Shown here: piece after piece, positions 14,434 to 22,341 of the stretch
Layout: each line of letters begins with the position of its first letter
Numbering within the stretch: position 1 is the first letter of the stretch
Source: Deltaproteobacteria bacterium
Lineage (GTDB): Bacteria > Desulfobacterota > Dissulfuribacteria > Dissulfuribacterales > UBA3076
DNA: 26,766 nucleotides
Assembly (NCBI GenBank): GCA_021159445.1
Contig: JAGGRV010000030.1
Span: 1 to 26,766 of the forward strand
Direction of reading: 5' to 3'
Made by a program: the position numbers and the translations under genes
The notes under the pieces: model-generated
What the model saw: the letters and a program-made list of their open reading frames with translations, nothing else
What the model was told of the DNA's origin: nothing
Database searches by the model: none

Positions 14434-15912
14434 TTATGATAGTTCCTTATGGGCGACTTGGATGGCCCGCATGAGAGCCTGCCCCTTGCTGATGGTCTCC
14501 TCCCATTCAAAAGTGGGATCTGAGTCAGCAACTATACCGGCTCCGGCCTGGAGGTAAAGCATGTCCTTTTTTTGGCAGAGGGTGCGAATGGTGATGGCAA
14601 GATCCATATTGCCTGAAAAACCAAAGTAGCCTACAGCACCGGCATACGGTCCCCGCCGGGCGTGTTCGAGTTCCTCTATTATCTCCATGGCCCTGATTTT
14701 GGGCGCGCCTGACACAGTACCTGCGGGAAAACAGGCCTGTAATACGTCAAACATGTCCTTCCCATCCATTAGTTCCCCTGTAACACCTGTGACAATATGC
14801 ATAACATGGGAATAACGTTCCACAGTCATCAGATCCTCAACCTTTACGCTCCCCATCTTGGAAACTCTGCCGGCATCATTTCTCCCAAGGTCAAGCAGCA
14901 TCAGGTGTTCCGCCCTTTCCTTCGGGTCAGCGAGAAGTTCCTTTTCAAAACGAATGTCCCCCTCTTGATCTTTACCCCTTGGTCTGGTGCCTGCAATAGG
15001 CCTCACATCAATCTTATTGCCTGTCAGCCTGACTAAAATCTCAGGTGAAGAACCAATGAGCACCTCGTCTTGCAAGTGCAGGTAATAAAGATAAGGCGAT
15101 GGATTTATCCTTCTAAGGGCACGGTACAGATCAAACGTAGGGATAGAGTTTTTGCCGGAGAACCGCTGAGAAAGCACTACCTGGATTATGTCTCCGGCCC
15201 GGATGTATTCCTTTGCCCTGTGGACAATGTCCTCAAATCGTTCTTGGGGGACCTCCGGGCTGAGGCTGGTGGCAGGGACGGGATTTGCAGGCGGGGCAGC
15301 GTAATCCAATCCGTGTCGAATGCGACGGATCACGTCTTCTATAGCTCTTTCCCCTCTTATATATACGGATTCCGCGTTGTCTTCCTGTTCTACCCGGAGA
15401 CAGACAATGATCTTAAGAGTCTGTTTGATATTGTCATAGACAAGCAGGATCTCGGGAAACATGAACACCGCATCATTAAACCCTGCGGTGTCTGAAAGAT
15501 TCTCCGGCAGACACTCCATGAAGCGAACCATGTCATATCCCATATATCCAACAGCCCCTCCGTAGAATCGAGGAAGCCCCGGGACCTCTGCCGGTGAAAA
15601 GCGTGCCATTATTTCTCTGAGGGCAGCAAGCGGATCAACGGCGGTAATATTTTTGCGCTTGCCTTCGATCTCCGTGAAAATATCATTCCCTTTACAACCG
15701 AAGATCAGAAAGGGCTTGAATCCGATAAAGCTGTACCTTCCCCACTTCTCTCCGCCTTCAAGGCTCTCCAGCAGGAACGAGTAACTATTTTCTCCAAGCT
15801 TTGCAAACAGAGATACAGGCGTATCAAAGTCAACCGCTATCTCTTTCCATATTGGTATGATATTAGCGTCTTTAGCCAGCGATTTGAACTGGGTCAGATC
15901 AGGAGTGATCAT
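14434..15912 (-). CDS. trpE: Anthranilate synthase component I
   Basis: 492 residues; converts chorismate and ammonia from TrpG to anthranilate, the first committed step to tryptophan. LLES (47-50) is the tryptophan-binding feedback motif together with NPSPY (270-274), so end-product inhibition is expected. PIAGTRPRG (305-313) has the Ala typical of TrpE where PabB has Lys. GTVSGAPKIRAMEII and IVADSDP complete the active site. Ribosome site AAGGA about 9 nt before the ATG. Expression is predicted to be controlled by attenuation through the leader at 15982-16141. Confidence 0.97.
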   Translation of the reverse strand: MITPDLTQFKSLAKDANIIPIWKEIAVDFDTPVSLFAKLGENSYSFLLESLEGGEKWGRYSFIGFKPFLIFGCKGNDIFTEIEGKRKNITAVDPLAALREIMARFSPAEVPGLPRFYGGAVGYMGYDMVRFMECLPENLSDTAGFNDAVFMFPEILLVYDNIKQTLKIIVCLRVEQEDNAESVYIRGERAIEDVIRRIRHGLDYAAPPANPVPATSLSPEVPQERFEDIVHRAKEYIRAGDIIQVVLSQRFSGKNSIPTFDLYRALRRINPSPYLYYLHLQDEVLIGSSPEILVRLTGNKIDVRPIAGTRPRGKDQEGDIRFEKELLADPKERAEHLMLLDLGRNDAGRVSKMGSVKVEDLMTVERYSHVMHIVTGVTGELMDGKDMFDVLQACFPAGTVSGAPKIRAMEIIEELEHARRGPYAGAVGYFGFSGNMDLAITIRTLCQKKDMLYLQAGAGIVADSDPTFEWEETISKGQALMRAIQVAHKELS

Positions 15913-15928
15913 GATATCTTGTCCTTGT

Positions 15929-15954
15929 ATACGTTCAAAGGTTCAGTAGTTCAC
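15929..15954. repeat. GTTCA word repeat in the trpE leader
   Basis: Three GTTCA words (GTTCAAAG, GTTCAGTA, GTTCAC) just upstream of trpE, similar to the series at 20334-20368. Non-coding; it lies between the attenuator and the trpE ribosome site. Confidence 0.45.
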
Positions 15955-15981
15955 CTATAATTCATTCTAATCCCATGAACC

Positions 15982-16026
15982 AAAATAAAAAAGGCCGTGA
16001 ACACCTTTGCGTGTCCACGGCCTTTT
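15982..16026 (-). terminator. trp attenuator (intrinsic terminator in the trpE leader)
   Basis: On the minus strand AAAAGGCCGTG (16026-16016) pairs with CACGGCCTTTT (15999-15989), extended by ACAC/GTGT (16014-16011 with 16004-16001) around a 6-nt loop. A T-rich run follows (TTTTTTATTTT, ending near 15982). A competing antiterminator is visible: GCGCGTC (16067-16061) and CCTTTT (16056-16051) can pair, in register, with GACACGC (16015-16009) and AAAAGG (16026-16021), taking up the 5' arm of the terminator. The antiterminator's 5' part overlaps the end and stop codon of the leader peptide, as in classical trp attenuation. The hairpin also carries an A run on the other side, so it could end plus-strand transcripts too. 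Confidence 0.85.
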
Positions 16027-16048
16027 GCCTTTGCCTTTAAGGTTTAGC

Positions 16049-16141
16049 CTAAAAGGAGCAGACGCGCACCATTCCTCTGTACCACAGCCACCACCATAGA
16101 ACTAAATCAGCAGTTTGTTTTCTGGCAAAAGAGTGATGCAT
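16049..16141 (-). CDS. trpL: trp operon leader peptide
   Basis: A 30-codon frame from ATG (16141-16139) to TAG (16051-16049). It begins MHHSFARKQTADLVL and continues W-W-W-L-W-Y (codons 16-21), then RGMVRVCSF. Four Trp codons in five positions cannot be chance in a trpE leader. A ribosome site (AAGGAAAG) lies about 10 nt upstream. When Trp-tRNA is scarce, a ribosome stalled at codons 16-20 leaves the segment from 16067 to 16051 free to form the antiterminator. When Trp is plentiful the ribosome reaches the stop codon, covers that segment, and the terminator at 15982-16026 forms. No function for the peptide itself is expected. Confidence 0.88.
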   Translation of the reverse strand: MHHSFARKQTADLVLWWWLWYRGMVRVCSF

Positions 16142-16187
16142 ATTTTATCTTTCCTTCAGGCAAATATGTTTAAAAAAACTACTACGT

Positions 16188-16338
16188 GGTCAGGCTGAAG
16201 CTGTTTAGACTGAAGGCTGAAGGGGTCAAAAGAACACGATTGCCGTATTTTGGCGGAAATATCTGATTCTTGCACCAAACATGGCTTTAAAATGCGCTTT
16301 TCCTAACAGTCTTCAGTCTTCAACCTATCCACCTGACC
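16188..16338. repeat. 151-bp inverted-repeat element between trpL and folC
   Basis: Ends GGTCAGG (16188-16194) and CCTGACC (16332-16338) are perfect inverted repeats. Inside them lie GACTGAAGGCTGAAGG near the left end and CAGTCTTCAGTCTTCAACC near the right end, again inverted word repeats. The unique centre (about 16225-16310) has no gene. The trp promoter must lie within it or in the 46 bp between it and trpL; I could not find convincing -35/-10 boxes. Confidence 0.6.
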
Positions 16339-16343
16339 GGTAA

Positions 16344-16372
16344 TTGTCAAGATTCATTTATCTGTCTATGGT
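16344..16372 (+). promoter_or_regulatory. Promoter candidate for folC
   Basis: TTGTCA at 16344-16349, 17-bp spacer, TATGGT at 16367-16372 (a TATTAT also overlaps). Start expected near 16379, immediately before the folC coding region. Confidence 0.4.
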
Positions 16373-16405
16373 ATTATGATTATCTGAATGAAAAACGGAA
16401 AAGCC

Positions 16406-17725
16406 ATGCCTTTACACAAGCATAATTTCAAAGCTGCTCTAACCTATCTGGATAAGTTCCAGTTCCATGGTTTTCGTCTGGGCCTTGAGCGAATGATCAG
16501 TATATTGAATGCTTTTGGCAATCCGGAAAAAAACTATCCATGTCTCCAGGTGGCAGGGACAAATGGAAAAGGCTCTGTAAGCGCTATTATTGCAAGTATT
16601 TTACATGCGGCAGGATACAGGACAGGTCTCTATACCTCACCACATCTATCATCCCTCAGAGAGAGATTCAAGATAGGGAATACCATGATTTCCGAAGAGG
16701 AGCTGAAAGAGCAGATCTGGAGGATCAGAGATTTTTTGGAAAGAGGCTATGAACTCAGCTATTTCGAGTTCACCACTGCAATAGCAATGGTCTGGTTTGC
16801 AGAGCAGGGAACTGACCTGGCAATTTTTGAGACAGGTCTTGGAGGCAGGCTGGACGCCACTAATATAGTTACTCCCCTGGTCTCTGTTATTACAAATATC
16901 TCCCTGGAGCACCAGGCCTTTCTGGGTAGCAGTATTTCTGAAATAGCCAGGGAAAAGGCAGGCATCATCAAGAAGGGTGTACCGGTGATCACCGGGGCCG
17001 GAGAACAGCCTGCTCTCTCTGTGATATTGGACAGATGTCTTGAGCTGAATGCCCCGGTTTGGGAGCTTGGCCTGGATTTTGATGTAAAAGAGCATGGGAA
17101 TTCGAGAATCGATTATAAAGGGAAATTTCTCAAAATCAACGGATTAGATCTGGCCCTGAAGGGAACGCATCAGGCTACAAACGCCGGCCTTGCCATAGCG
17201 GCCTGTGAGAGGTTAATAGAGCAAGGATTCAGGGTTACTGATACAGCAGTCAGAAATGGATGCCGAAGCGTCTATTGGCCGGGTCGCGGGGAGCTGCTGA
17301 GGGGGAGCTGCGGGGTGCTGCTTGATGGGGCACACAACTTAGGTGGTCTACGGTCACTCAAAGCTCTTCTTGGCCGGTTGGACACGATCCCAGGAGACAA
17401 GGATAGGTGTTTCCATACTCTATTATGGGCCTGTTCTGATGAAGGCGGAGACAAGGACTTTGTGGCCATGCTCAGACAGATAGCGTCTCTGTTCGGCCAA
17501 ATCATCATCACAGAGCCCCCTGGCCCCAGGGTGCCTGTCACACTAGAAAGGTGGAGAAGGAGTGATATCCCGAGAGATGTGACTCTGGAACAAAACTGGC
17601 AGAAGGCCATGAATAAGGCACTCTCAAACTGTGGCAATGAGGATCTGCTCTGCGTGGCAGGCTCGCTTTACCTTGTGGGAGCAGTAAGAGAGGAATTGAT
17701 GGAGAGAGAATTTGTTTGCATATAA
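16406..17725 (+). CDS. folC: Bifunctional dihydrofolate synthase/folylpolyglutamate synthase
   Basis: 439 residues from ATG 16406. Adds glutamate to dihydropteroate and extends the polyglutamate tail of folates, a Mur-ligase-like ATP-dependent reaction. The P-loop is VAGTNGKGS (49-57); LYTSPHLSSLRERF, ETGLGGRLDATN and LLDGAHN follow in canonical order. ATG 16406 was preferred over ATG 16388 because GGAAA precedes it at proper distance and the protein then begins like other FolC; the earlier start would add six residues directly at the predicted transcript start. Its 3' end overlaps the convergent recD2 by 58 bp. It shares the folate pathway with PabBC. Confidence 0.95.
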   Translation: MPLHKHNFKAALTYLDKFQFHGFRLGLERMISILNAFGNPEKNYPCLQVAGTNGKGSVSAIIASILHAAGYRTGLYTSPHLSSLRERFKIGNTMISEEELKEQIWRIRDFLERGYELSYFEFTTAIAMVWFAEQGTDLAIFETGLGGRLDATNIVTPLVSVITNISLEHQAFLGSSISEIAREKAGIIKKGVPVITGAGEQPALSVILDRCLELNAPVWELGLDFDVKEHGNSRIDYKGKFLKINGLDLALKGTHQATNAGLAIAACERLIEQGFRVTDTAVRNGCRSVYWPGRGELLRGSCGVLLDGAHNLGGLRSLKALLGRLDTIPGDKDRCFHTLLWACSDEGGDKDFVAMLRQIASLFGQIIITEPPGPRVPVTLERWRRSDIPRDVTLEQNWQKAMNKALSNCGNEDLLCVAGSLYLVGAVREELMEREFVCI

Positions 17726-20028
17726 TGCAACCCAAGCCAGGTCTGACGTCTAACCCCTTCCACGTTGGTGCAGGCCCGTCTCAAGGCATATCTCTGGCCG
17801 ATCAGCCACACTTTTTCTTCAGCCCTGGTTATTGCAGTATAGAACCATTTATTGTTGAGCATTATGAAGTGTGAATTAGTAAGGGGAATGACCACAATAC
17901 GATACTGGCTTCCCTGCGCCTTGTGGACTGTAAGGGCATAGGCCAGCTCGATTATATCCCCGAGATGGTCAAAGCAGTATGCCACGACTATCCTTTCCGG
18001 ATAGACAACATAAAACTGCTCAGTCTCAGGATCAATCTTTGAGATAAGGCCAACGTGCCCATTAAAGACCCGCCTGAACTCGTCAGACTCGAACTTTTTC
18101 CCCTGTTTTATGAACTTGGCCCAGGCCATTACCTGCATGTCCCTGTTTTGGAGATGGACTACCTTGTCACCTTCCCTTATTGTTATGCCCGCCCTTGTCA
18201 CACCGCCGCTTCCATGATTAAGGATGTCCTGAAGGTTTGTATTTAATATCTCCGTACCCAATTGACCTATTCTCATCGGGGTGAGTACCTGAAAGTCCCA
18301 TACAGGGTGGCTGAGACGTCCCTTATATTCCCTGGCAAGCCCAAGGATTCGATCAAGGATGGCCTGATTATTTTCTTCTCTCAGGAGTTTTAGTTCTTTT
18401 TCTGTCCGGTCTTTTTTCAGTGCGTAGATATTGTGACGTTCTATCTTCTCAAAGGCAAAATCGCGCCACCCCGGCGCCTCAACTTTCTTCGGGATCCTTC
18501 CCTGACGGATTTCGTTGGCAAAAAGGGTAAGCACGCTGCCCTCACTCTGGCGGTAGATCCGGGTAAGGTGCACTGCAGATATAAGCCCTGCGGCCAATAT
18601 GTCTCCAAAGACGTTCCCTGCTCCTATCGGAGGAAGCTGTGCCGGGTCTCCCACCATCAACAACAAAGTCGTGGGCTTCAGGGCCTTGGCAAGGCGATAG
18701 AAAAGGGGCAGGCTCACCATGGATGCCTCATCCAGAACGACCACCCTGTGGGGTAATGGGTTTTCCGGCCCGTGCTCGAATCTCCCTTCGCCTTTGTATT
18801 TGAGGAGGCTATGAATCGTCAGGGCATTGTACCCGGTAGCCTTTCTGAGTCTTGCTGAGGCCATGCCGGTAAAGGCGCAGCAGACTATATCATCCCGGTC
18901 GGCATAGTGCCTTGAGAGAAGATCCAGCACGACCCGGCAGACCGTGGTCTTTCCTGTGCCGGCATAACCTGCAAGGCCAAAGACCATCCGGGGCTCGGTG
19001 CCGACCCGTAATACTATCTCCCGCTGTTCAGGGGCAAATTCAATACCGACAGTACCCTCATAATGATCAAGGAATTCCTTCACCACATCAACAGGGATGA
19101 CCGGCCTTTTGCATGCTTTTGATCTTGCAACAGAGAAGTCCCTGAGCCAGTCCTCCATATAGCGGTAGGCGGAAAGACCCGTTTTTCCCTTATCATCCCG
19201 CACTAAGGTGCCGTCAAGGATCATGGGTTTCAGCATCCCCCTTATCAGGGATTCACCCGGAACCTTTTCGTCTGTTGAAAGCACCTCTTTTACTGCCTGG
19301 ATAAAGGTCTCATCAGGAAGATAAGAATGGCCTTCTGTCTCTGCGGTCTCGACAAGTACGTGAGTGACAGCCGCCCGGATCCTTTCAGGCGACTCAGGCT
19401 TGATTCCTAGTCCAAGGGCTATTCTGTCTGCTGTCTTAAAACCTATGCCCCGGACTTCGGTTAAGCTGTAAGGATCCCTCTTTACAGTCTCAAGTGCATG
19501 ATCGCCAAAGTGATTGTATATCCTTATTAAGAGATTGGGCGTTATCTTTCCCCCGTGTCTTGTCAGATACTCTGAAAGTGCCCTTAGATTCCTGTGTTTG
19601 TGCCAGGAGTGTTTAATAAGGGCAAGACGTTTTTGCTTTATCCCCTTGACCTTGAGAAGTTCCTCCGGCCGGTGTTCCAGGATATGTAATAGCTCCTTTT
19701 CGCCGTATCGTTCCAAGAGCTGTAGCGCGAGTTTCTCTCCCAGTCCCTTCACTACCTTGGACAAAAAGAAAAGCAGTTCGCTTCCCATCAGATTACAGCT
19801 CGAAAAGGCAAACTGCCTGCCGTACTTAGTGACGGTCCAGGCCCCGGAAAACTGGAACTCTGTGCCTTCCAGACCGGCCTGATTTAAAAGCTCAGGCACA
19901 TGGCCTATGGCTGTGAACCTTGCTCCTCTGGCAGGATGTACCCTGAGGACAGCAAATCCCGTATCAGGCGACGCATATGTAACCCGCTCAATGCGGCCAC
20001 GAAGGGTCAGTTCTTGATTTGAGGACAT
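17668..20028 (-). CDS. recD2: RecD2-type SF1B DNA helicase
   Basis: A 5'-3' helicase of the RecD2/RecD-like family, which acts without RecBC in DNA repair. Numbered from the upstream ATG at 20094: N-terminal OB-like region 25-105, helix-hairpin-helix repeats about 115-235 (LLKVKGIKQKRL, LTEVRGIGFKTADRIA), Walker A GYAGTGKTT (376-384), Walker B VVLDEAS (452-458), GDPAQLPP (482-489), TRIYRQ (511-516), LTVHKAQGSQ (721-730) and YTAITRA (752-758). All helicase motifs are intact. The start at 20028 (MSSNQELTLRGRIERV) fits the family; the ATG at 20094 would add 22 unsupported residues. Neither has a clear ribosome site. Confidence 0.93.
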   Translation of the reverse strand: MSSNQELTLRGRIERVTYASPDTGFAVLRVHPARGARFTAIGHVPELLNQAGLEGTEFQFSGAWTVTKYGRQFAFSSCNLMGSELLFFLSKVVKGLGEKLALQLLERYGEKELLHILEHRPEELLKVKGIKQKRLALIKHSWHKHRNLRALSEYLTRHGGKITPNLLIRIYNHFGDHALETVKRDPYSLTEVRGIGFKTADRIALGLGIKPESPERIRAAVTHVLVETAETEGHSYLPDETFIQAVKEVLSTDEKVPGESLIRGMLKPMILDGTLVRDDKGKTGLSAYRYMEDWLRDFSVARSKACKRPVIPVDVVKEFLDHYEGTVGIEFAPEQREIVLRVGTEPRMVFGLAGYAGTGKTTVCRVVLDLLSRHYADRDDIVCCAFTGMASARLRKATGYNALTIHSLLKYKGEGRFEHGPENPLPHRVVVLDEASMVSLPLFYRLAKALKPTTLLLMVGDPAQLPPIGAGNVFGDILAAGLISAVHLTRIYRQSEGSVLTLFANEIRQGRIPKKVEAPGWRDFAFEKIERHNIYALKKDRTEKELKLLREENNQAILDRILGLAREYKGRLSHPVWDFQVLTPMRIGQLGTEILNTNLQDILNHGSGGVTRAGITIREGDKVVHLQNRDMQVMAWAKFIKQGKKFESDEFRRVFNGHVGLISKIDPETEQFYVVYPERIVVAYCFDHLGDIIELAYALTVHKAQGSQYRIVVIPLTNSHFIMLNNKWFYTAITRAEEKVWLIGQRYALRRACTNVEGVRRQTWLGLHYMQTNSLSINSSLTAPTR

Positions 20029-20409
20029 AAGCACAATCGCATTATTAGCCACATATCCTTTTTTTACTACTGTAAGTGGCTTTGTAATCATCATAATAGA
20101 AAAGTAATAAGTGAGCCACTGCTTTGAACCATACGTTTTCGCACAACATGACGCTGTACGTCGATCTGAAGGGCACTACGGTTTTTGGGCCATTACAATA
20201 TTTCTGAGTTCCCAATCCCTTTCCCTGCAGAGGTCGAAGCAGCACCGATGGCGGTCGGCTTGGCTTAAACTTTTTGGGAAAAACAAAATCTAATTTGACA
20301 TGATCAGGATAATATGGGATGTAAAAAGATAAATAACCGTTCAAGGGTTCAGAGGTTCATGGGTTCACCGAAAATTGAACCGTTGATTAGTGAGCTCTGA
20401 TGGAGTAGA
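20029..20409. other. Intergenic stretch upstream of recD2
   Basis: Between divergent recD2 and the flavodoxin region. Includes a GTTCA word series at 20334-20368 (GTTCAAGG, GTTCAGAG, GTTCATGG, GTTCACC). Open frames here, such as 20045-20344 on the minus strand, show no family resemblance. No firm promoter was found. Confidence 0.4.
20334..20368. repeat. GTTCA word repeat
   Basis: Four GTTCA words spaced 7 to 9 bp, starting with TAACCGTTCA. That decamer also occurs at 26450-26459 and, as its reverse complement, at 45-54. Similar words lie at 15929-15954. Confidence 0.5.
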
Positions 20410-20493
20410 TATGAGAAAGAACGATTTAAGGATAATGAGGCATGGCAGTTGGCTTGAGATCTGACTCGCAAGGTGAACGAAAGAAAGGAGTGA
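20410..20493 (+). pseudogene. Remnant of a four-helix-bundle (23S rRNA intervening-sequence-type) protein
   Basis: The frame reads ERFKDNEAWQLA, an in-frame TGA (20455-20457), then DLTRKVNERKE and TGA (20491-20493). This is the N-terminal signature of the TIGR02436 family (RFEDLEAWQLARELTRKVYELT...). It has a nonsense codon and only about 24 of some 120 codons. Its tail supplies the ribosome site (AAAGGAG) of the flavodoxin-like gene. The family call is from memory of the motif. Confidence 0.6.
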
Positions 20494-20498
20494 GCATC

Positions 20499-20981
20499 AT
20501 GAAAGCATTAGTAGTCTATTCAACCAAGACAAATAACACATTGAAACTAGCTGAAGCACTGTATGACACCATTCGTTATCGTAAGGAATTGAAATCAATT
20601 GATGATAATCCAGATCCGGAAGACTATGATTTTATTGCCGTGGGTTTCTGGGTCAAAGACGGTAAGCCGGATCCTGCCACCATGGAATTCCTGCCCAAAA
20701 TCCGGGATGGTAAAGAGGTCTTTCTGTTTGCTACCCATGCCTCGCCAAGAGACTCCAAGCCTATAAGAAATGCCATGAAAATTGCAAAGGAGCTGGCTAA
20801 CAAAGGGCGGATCCTCGCGACATTCGGTTGCCAGGGCGAGCTCTCTCCAAAGACGATGGAGAAAATCGCCGCCCAGGACACAAAGCCAGCCTGGTTTGCT
20901 GATGCGCCGGCAGCAAAAGGACATCCTGATGAGAAAGATATCGCTGAGTTTGTCCATTTCTTTAATACAAATTGCATTTGA
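20499..20981 (+). CDS. Small flavodoxin-like protein
   Basis: 160 residues. VVYSTKTNNT (5-14) is the FMN phosphate loop; YDFIAVGFWVKDGKPD and FGCQGELS match the isoalloxazine-side loops of short flavodoxin-family proteins. Members carry electrons between cytoplasmic enzymes. It also resembles BilS-type flavodoxins that act with the bilirubin reductase BilR, but no partner oxidoreductase is present here, so I assign no specific role. Start at ATG 20499 because AAAGGAG precedes it; a longer frame from 20442 has no ribosome site and overlaps the remnant. Its stop lies 10 bp before MITE copy 2, which may act as transcript end. Confidence 0.82.
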   Translation: MKALVVYSTKTNNTLKLAEALYDTIRYRKELKSIDDNPDPEDYDFIAVGFWVKDGKPDPATMEFLPKIRDGKEVFLFATHASPRDSKPIRNAMKIAKELANKGRILATFGCQGELSPKTMEKIAAQDTKPAWFADAPAAKGHPDEKDIAEFVHFFNTNCI

Positions 20982-20991
20982 ACTGAGCTTA

Positions 20992-21145
20992 GGAACGGGA
21001 GATAAATAAGTTGAACAAAAATTAACAGGATTTTTTGTTGTATTCAAGGCGCGAGGAGCGAGCATAACGGGTTATGTGATCGACGAGCAACGAAGAAGAC
21101 GGCAAAAAAGACATTAATTTGTTCAAGTTATTTATTGTACGTTCC
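20992..21145 (+). mobile_element. 154-bp MITE, copy 2
   Basis: Same element as 5616-5769 in opposite orientation, 153 of 154 positions identical by eye; the difference is C at 21026 where the other copy implies T. Ends GGAACG/CGTTCC, flanked by TTA on both sides (20989-20991 partly and 21146-21148), as at copy 1. Non-coding long imperfect palindrome. It sits between convergent genes: the flavodoxin stop is 10 bp to the left, and the permease stop 110 bp to the right. Confidence 0.85.
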
Positions 21146-21255
21146 TTACCATAAACGCAAAATCCGAAGTTTTTCGGTTTAAATGGGGGAGAGGAAATTC
21201 CTTTCCTCTTTCCCAATTTTTCGTTTTGGTCTTGTGCAGGCCATCAGTCTTTTTT

Positions 21256-22341
21256 CTAGAAAAGCTTACCAATTTTTCTGAAACCATACCAAAATAGGAC
21301 TCCTCCGAGGACAATAACCCCTGCAAAATATTCCCGTAAATCTATCAAGGCGGTCCCCCTGAAAAAGACGCTTTCACTCCCTTGGATATAGTAGCGCAAT
21401 GGTGAAATAATCGAGAGACACTCTAAAATCGGATGCATTGCATAAACCGGTGTCCAGGCCCCGCTGAGGAATAGCAACGGCATCATGATTAAGACAGAAA
21501 ATTGTGCTACTTGCATGATATTACGTGCCACTGAAGCAATAAAAAGCCCGATGCCGGCACTTGTGAAGGCATAAAAAAAAGTCAGTAACATAAAGGCGGC
21601 CAGTGAGCCGTTAATCGGTAGATCAAAAATTCCAAAGAGCACGGTGCCGACGCAGATAGTTGTACCGATCATTACTATAATTACCTGGGACAGGCTTTTT
21701 GCCAAAATGACGGCTTTTGCGTCGGTTGGCATCAAAAGCATGATATCCCATGTGCCATTCTCTTTCTCTTTGACAAAAACAGCCGCAGTTAGAATAACAG
21801 CCAAGATTGTGATAATCGACAATAGTTCAGCGAGGGCCATGAAATGGCTATAAGATGTATTGGGGTTAAAAAGTTTGTGGATTTGGATTTCTATCGGGGC
21901 AAACGATAAAGTATCCTGAAAACGCATAAGTATATGCTGGATATAATTAAGTGCCAAATAGCTCTGTGCCGAGGCAGTTGAATCCAACAACAAATTGAGG
22001 ACCGGATTATTTCCGGTATGATATCGTTTTCCAAAATCACTCTCAAAGACAATGCCAACCATAATTTCTTTATTGCGTATTGCGAGATTTAGTTTTTCCT
22101 GCGATGCAAAAAAGACAGGCTCTTGGAATTGTGGATAGTGCAGATCTGATAGTATTTTATTGCTAATAAAGCCTGGTGAATAATCTACTACCCCCACGCT
22201 GACATTTCTGGCATCCAGGTTTATTCCATTACCTGCAATATAGACATCGAGTGTAAAGGAATAGAGTACTACAATAAAGAGTCCGTAAGATCGCAGAAAC
22301 TCTAACAGCTCTTTACGGATAATCGCCAAAAATGCCCTCAT
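21256..22341 (-). CDS. ABC-2 type transporter permease (YbhR/YhhJ-like)
   Basis: 361 residues. One transmembrane segment near residues 14-34, a large extracytoplasmic domain (about 35-165), then five hydrophobic segments from about residue 175 (ITILAVILTAAVFVK...) to the end. VKEKENGTWDIMLLMPT is the conserved cytoplasmic coupling motif of ABC2_membrane_3 permeases. The start overlaps the upstream permease stop by 4 bp (ATGA), so the two are translationally coupled and probably form a heterodimer. Last gene of the export operon. Confidence 0.9.
   Translation of the reverse strand: MRAFLAIIRKELLEFLRSYGLFIVVLYSFTLDVYIAGNGINLDARNVSVGVVDYSPGFISNKILSDLHYPQFQEPVFFASQEKLNLAIRNKEIMVGIVFESDFGKRYHTGNNPVLNLLLDSTASAQSYLALNYIQHILMRFQDTLSFAPIEIQIHKLFNPNTSYSHFMALAELLSIITILAVILTAAVFVKEKENGTWDIMLLMPTDAKAVILAKSLSQVIIVMIGTTICVGTVLFGIFDLPINGSLAAFMLLTFFYAFTSAGIGLFIASVARNIMQVAQFSVLIMMPLLFLSGAWTPVYAMHPILECLSIISPLRYYIQGSESVFFRGTALIDLREYFAGVIVLGGVLFWYGFRKIGKLF

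Noticed and set aside
15982..16026. Reading the hairpin only as a bidirectional terminator between divergent genes
   Set aside because: The T run is best on the minus strand, and the Trp-rich leader plus antiterminator make attenuation the better explanation.
20045..20344. 99-codon minus-strand frame upstream of recD2
   Set aside because: Overlaps the recD2 start, contains repeat words, and shows no family signature.
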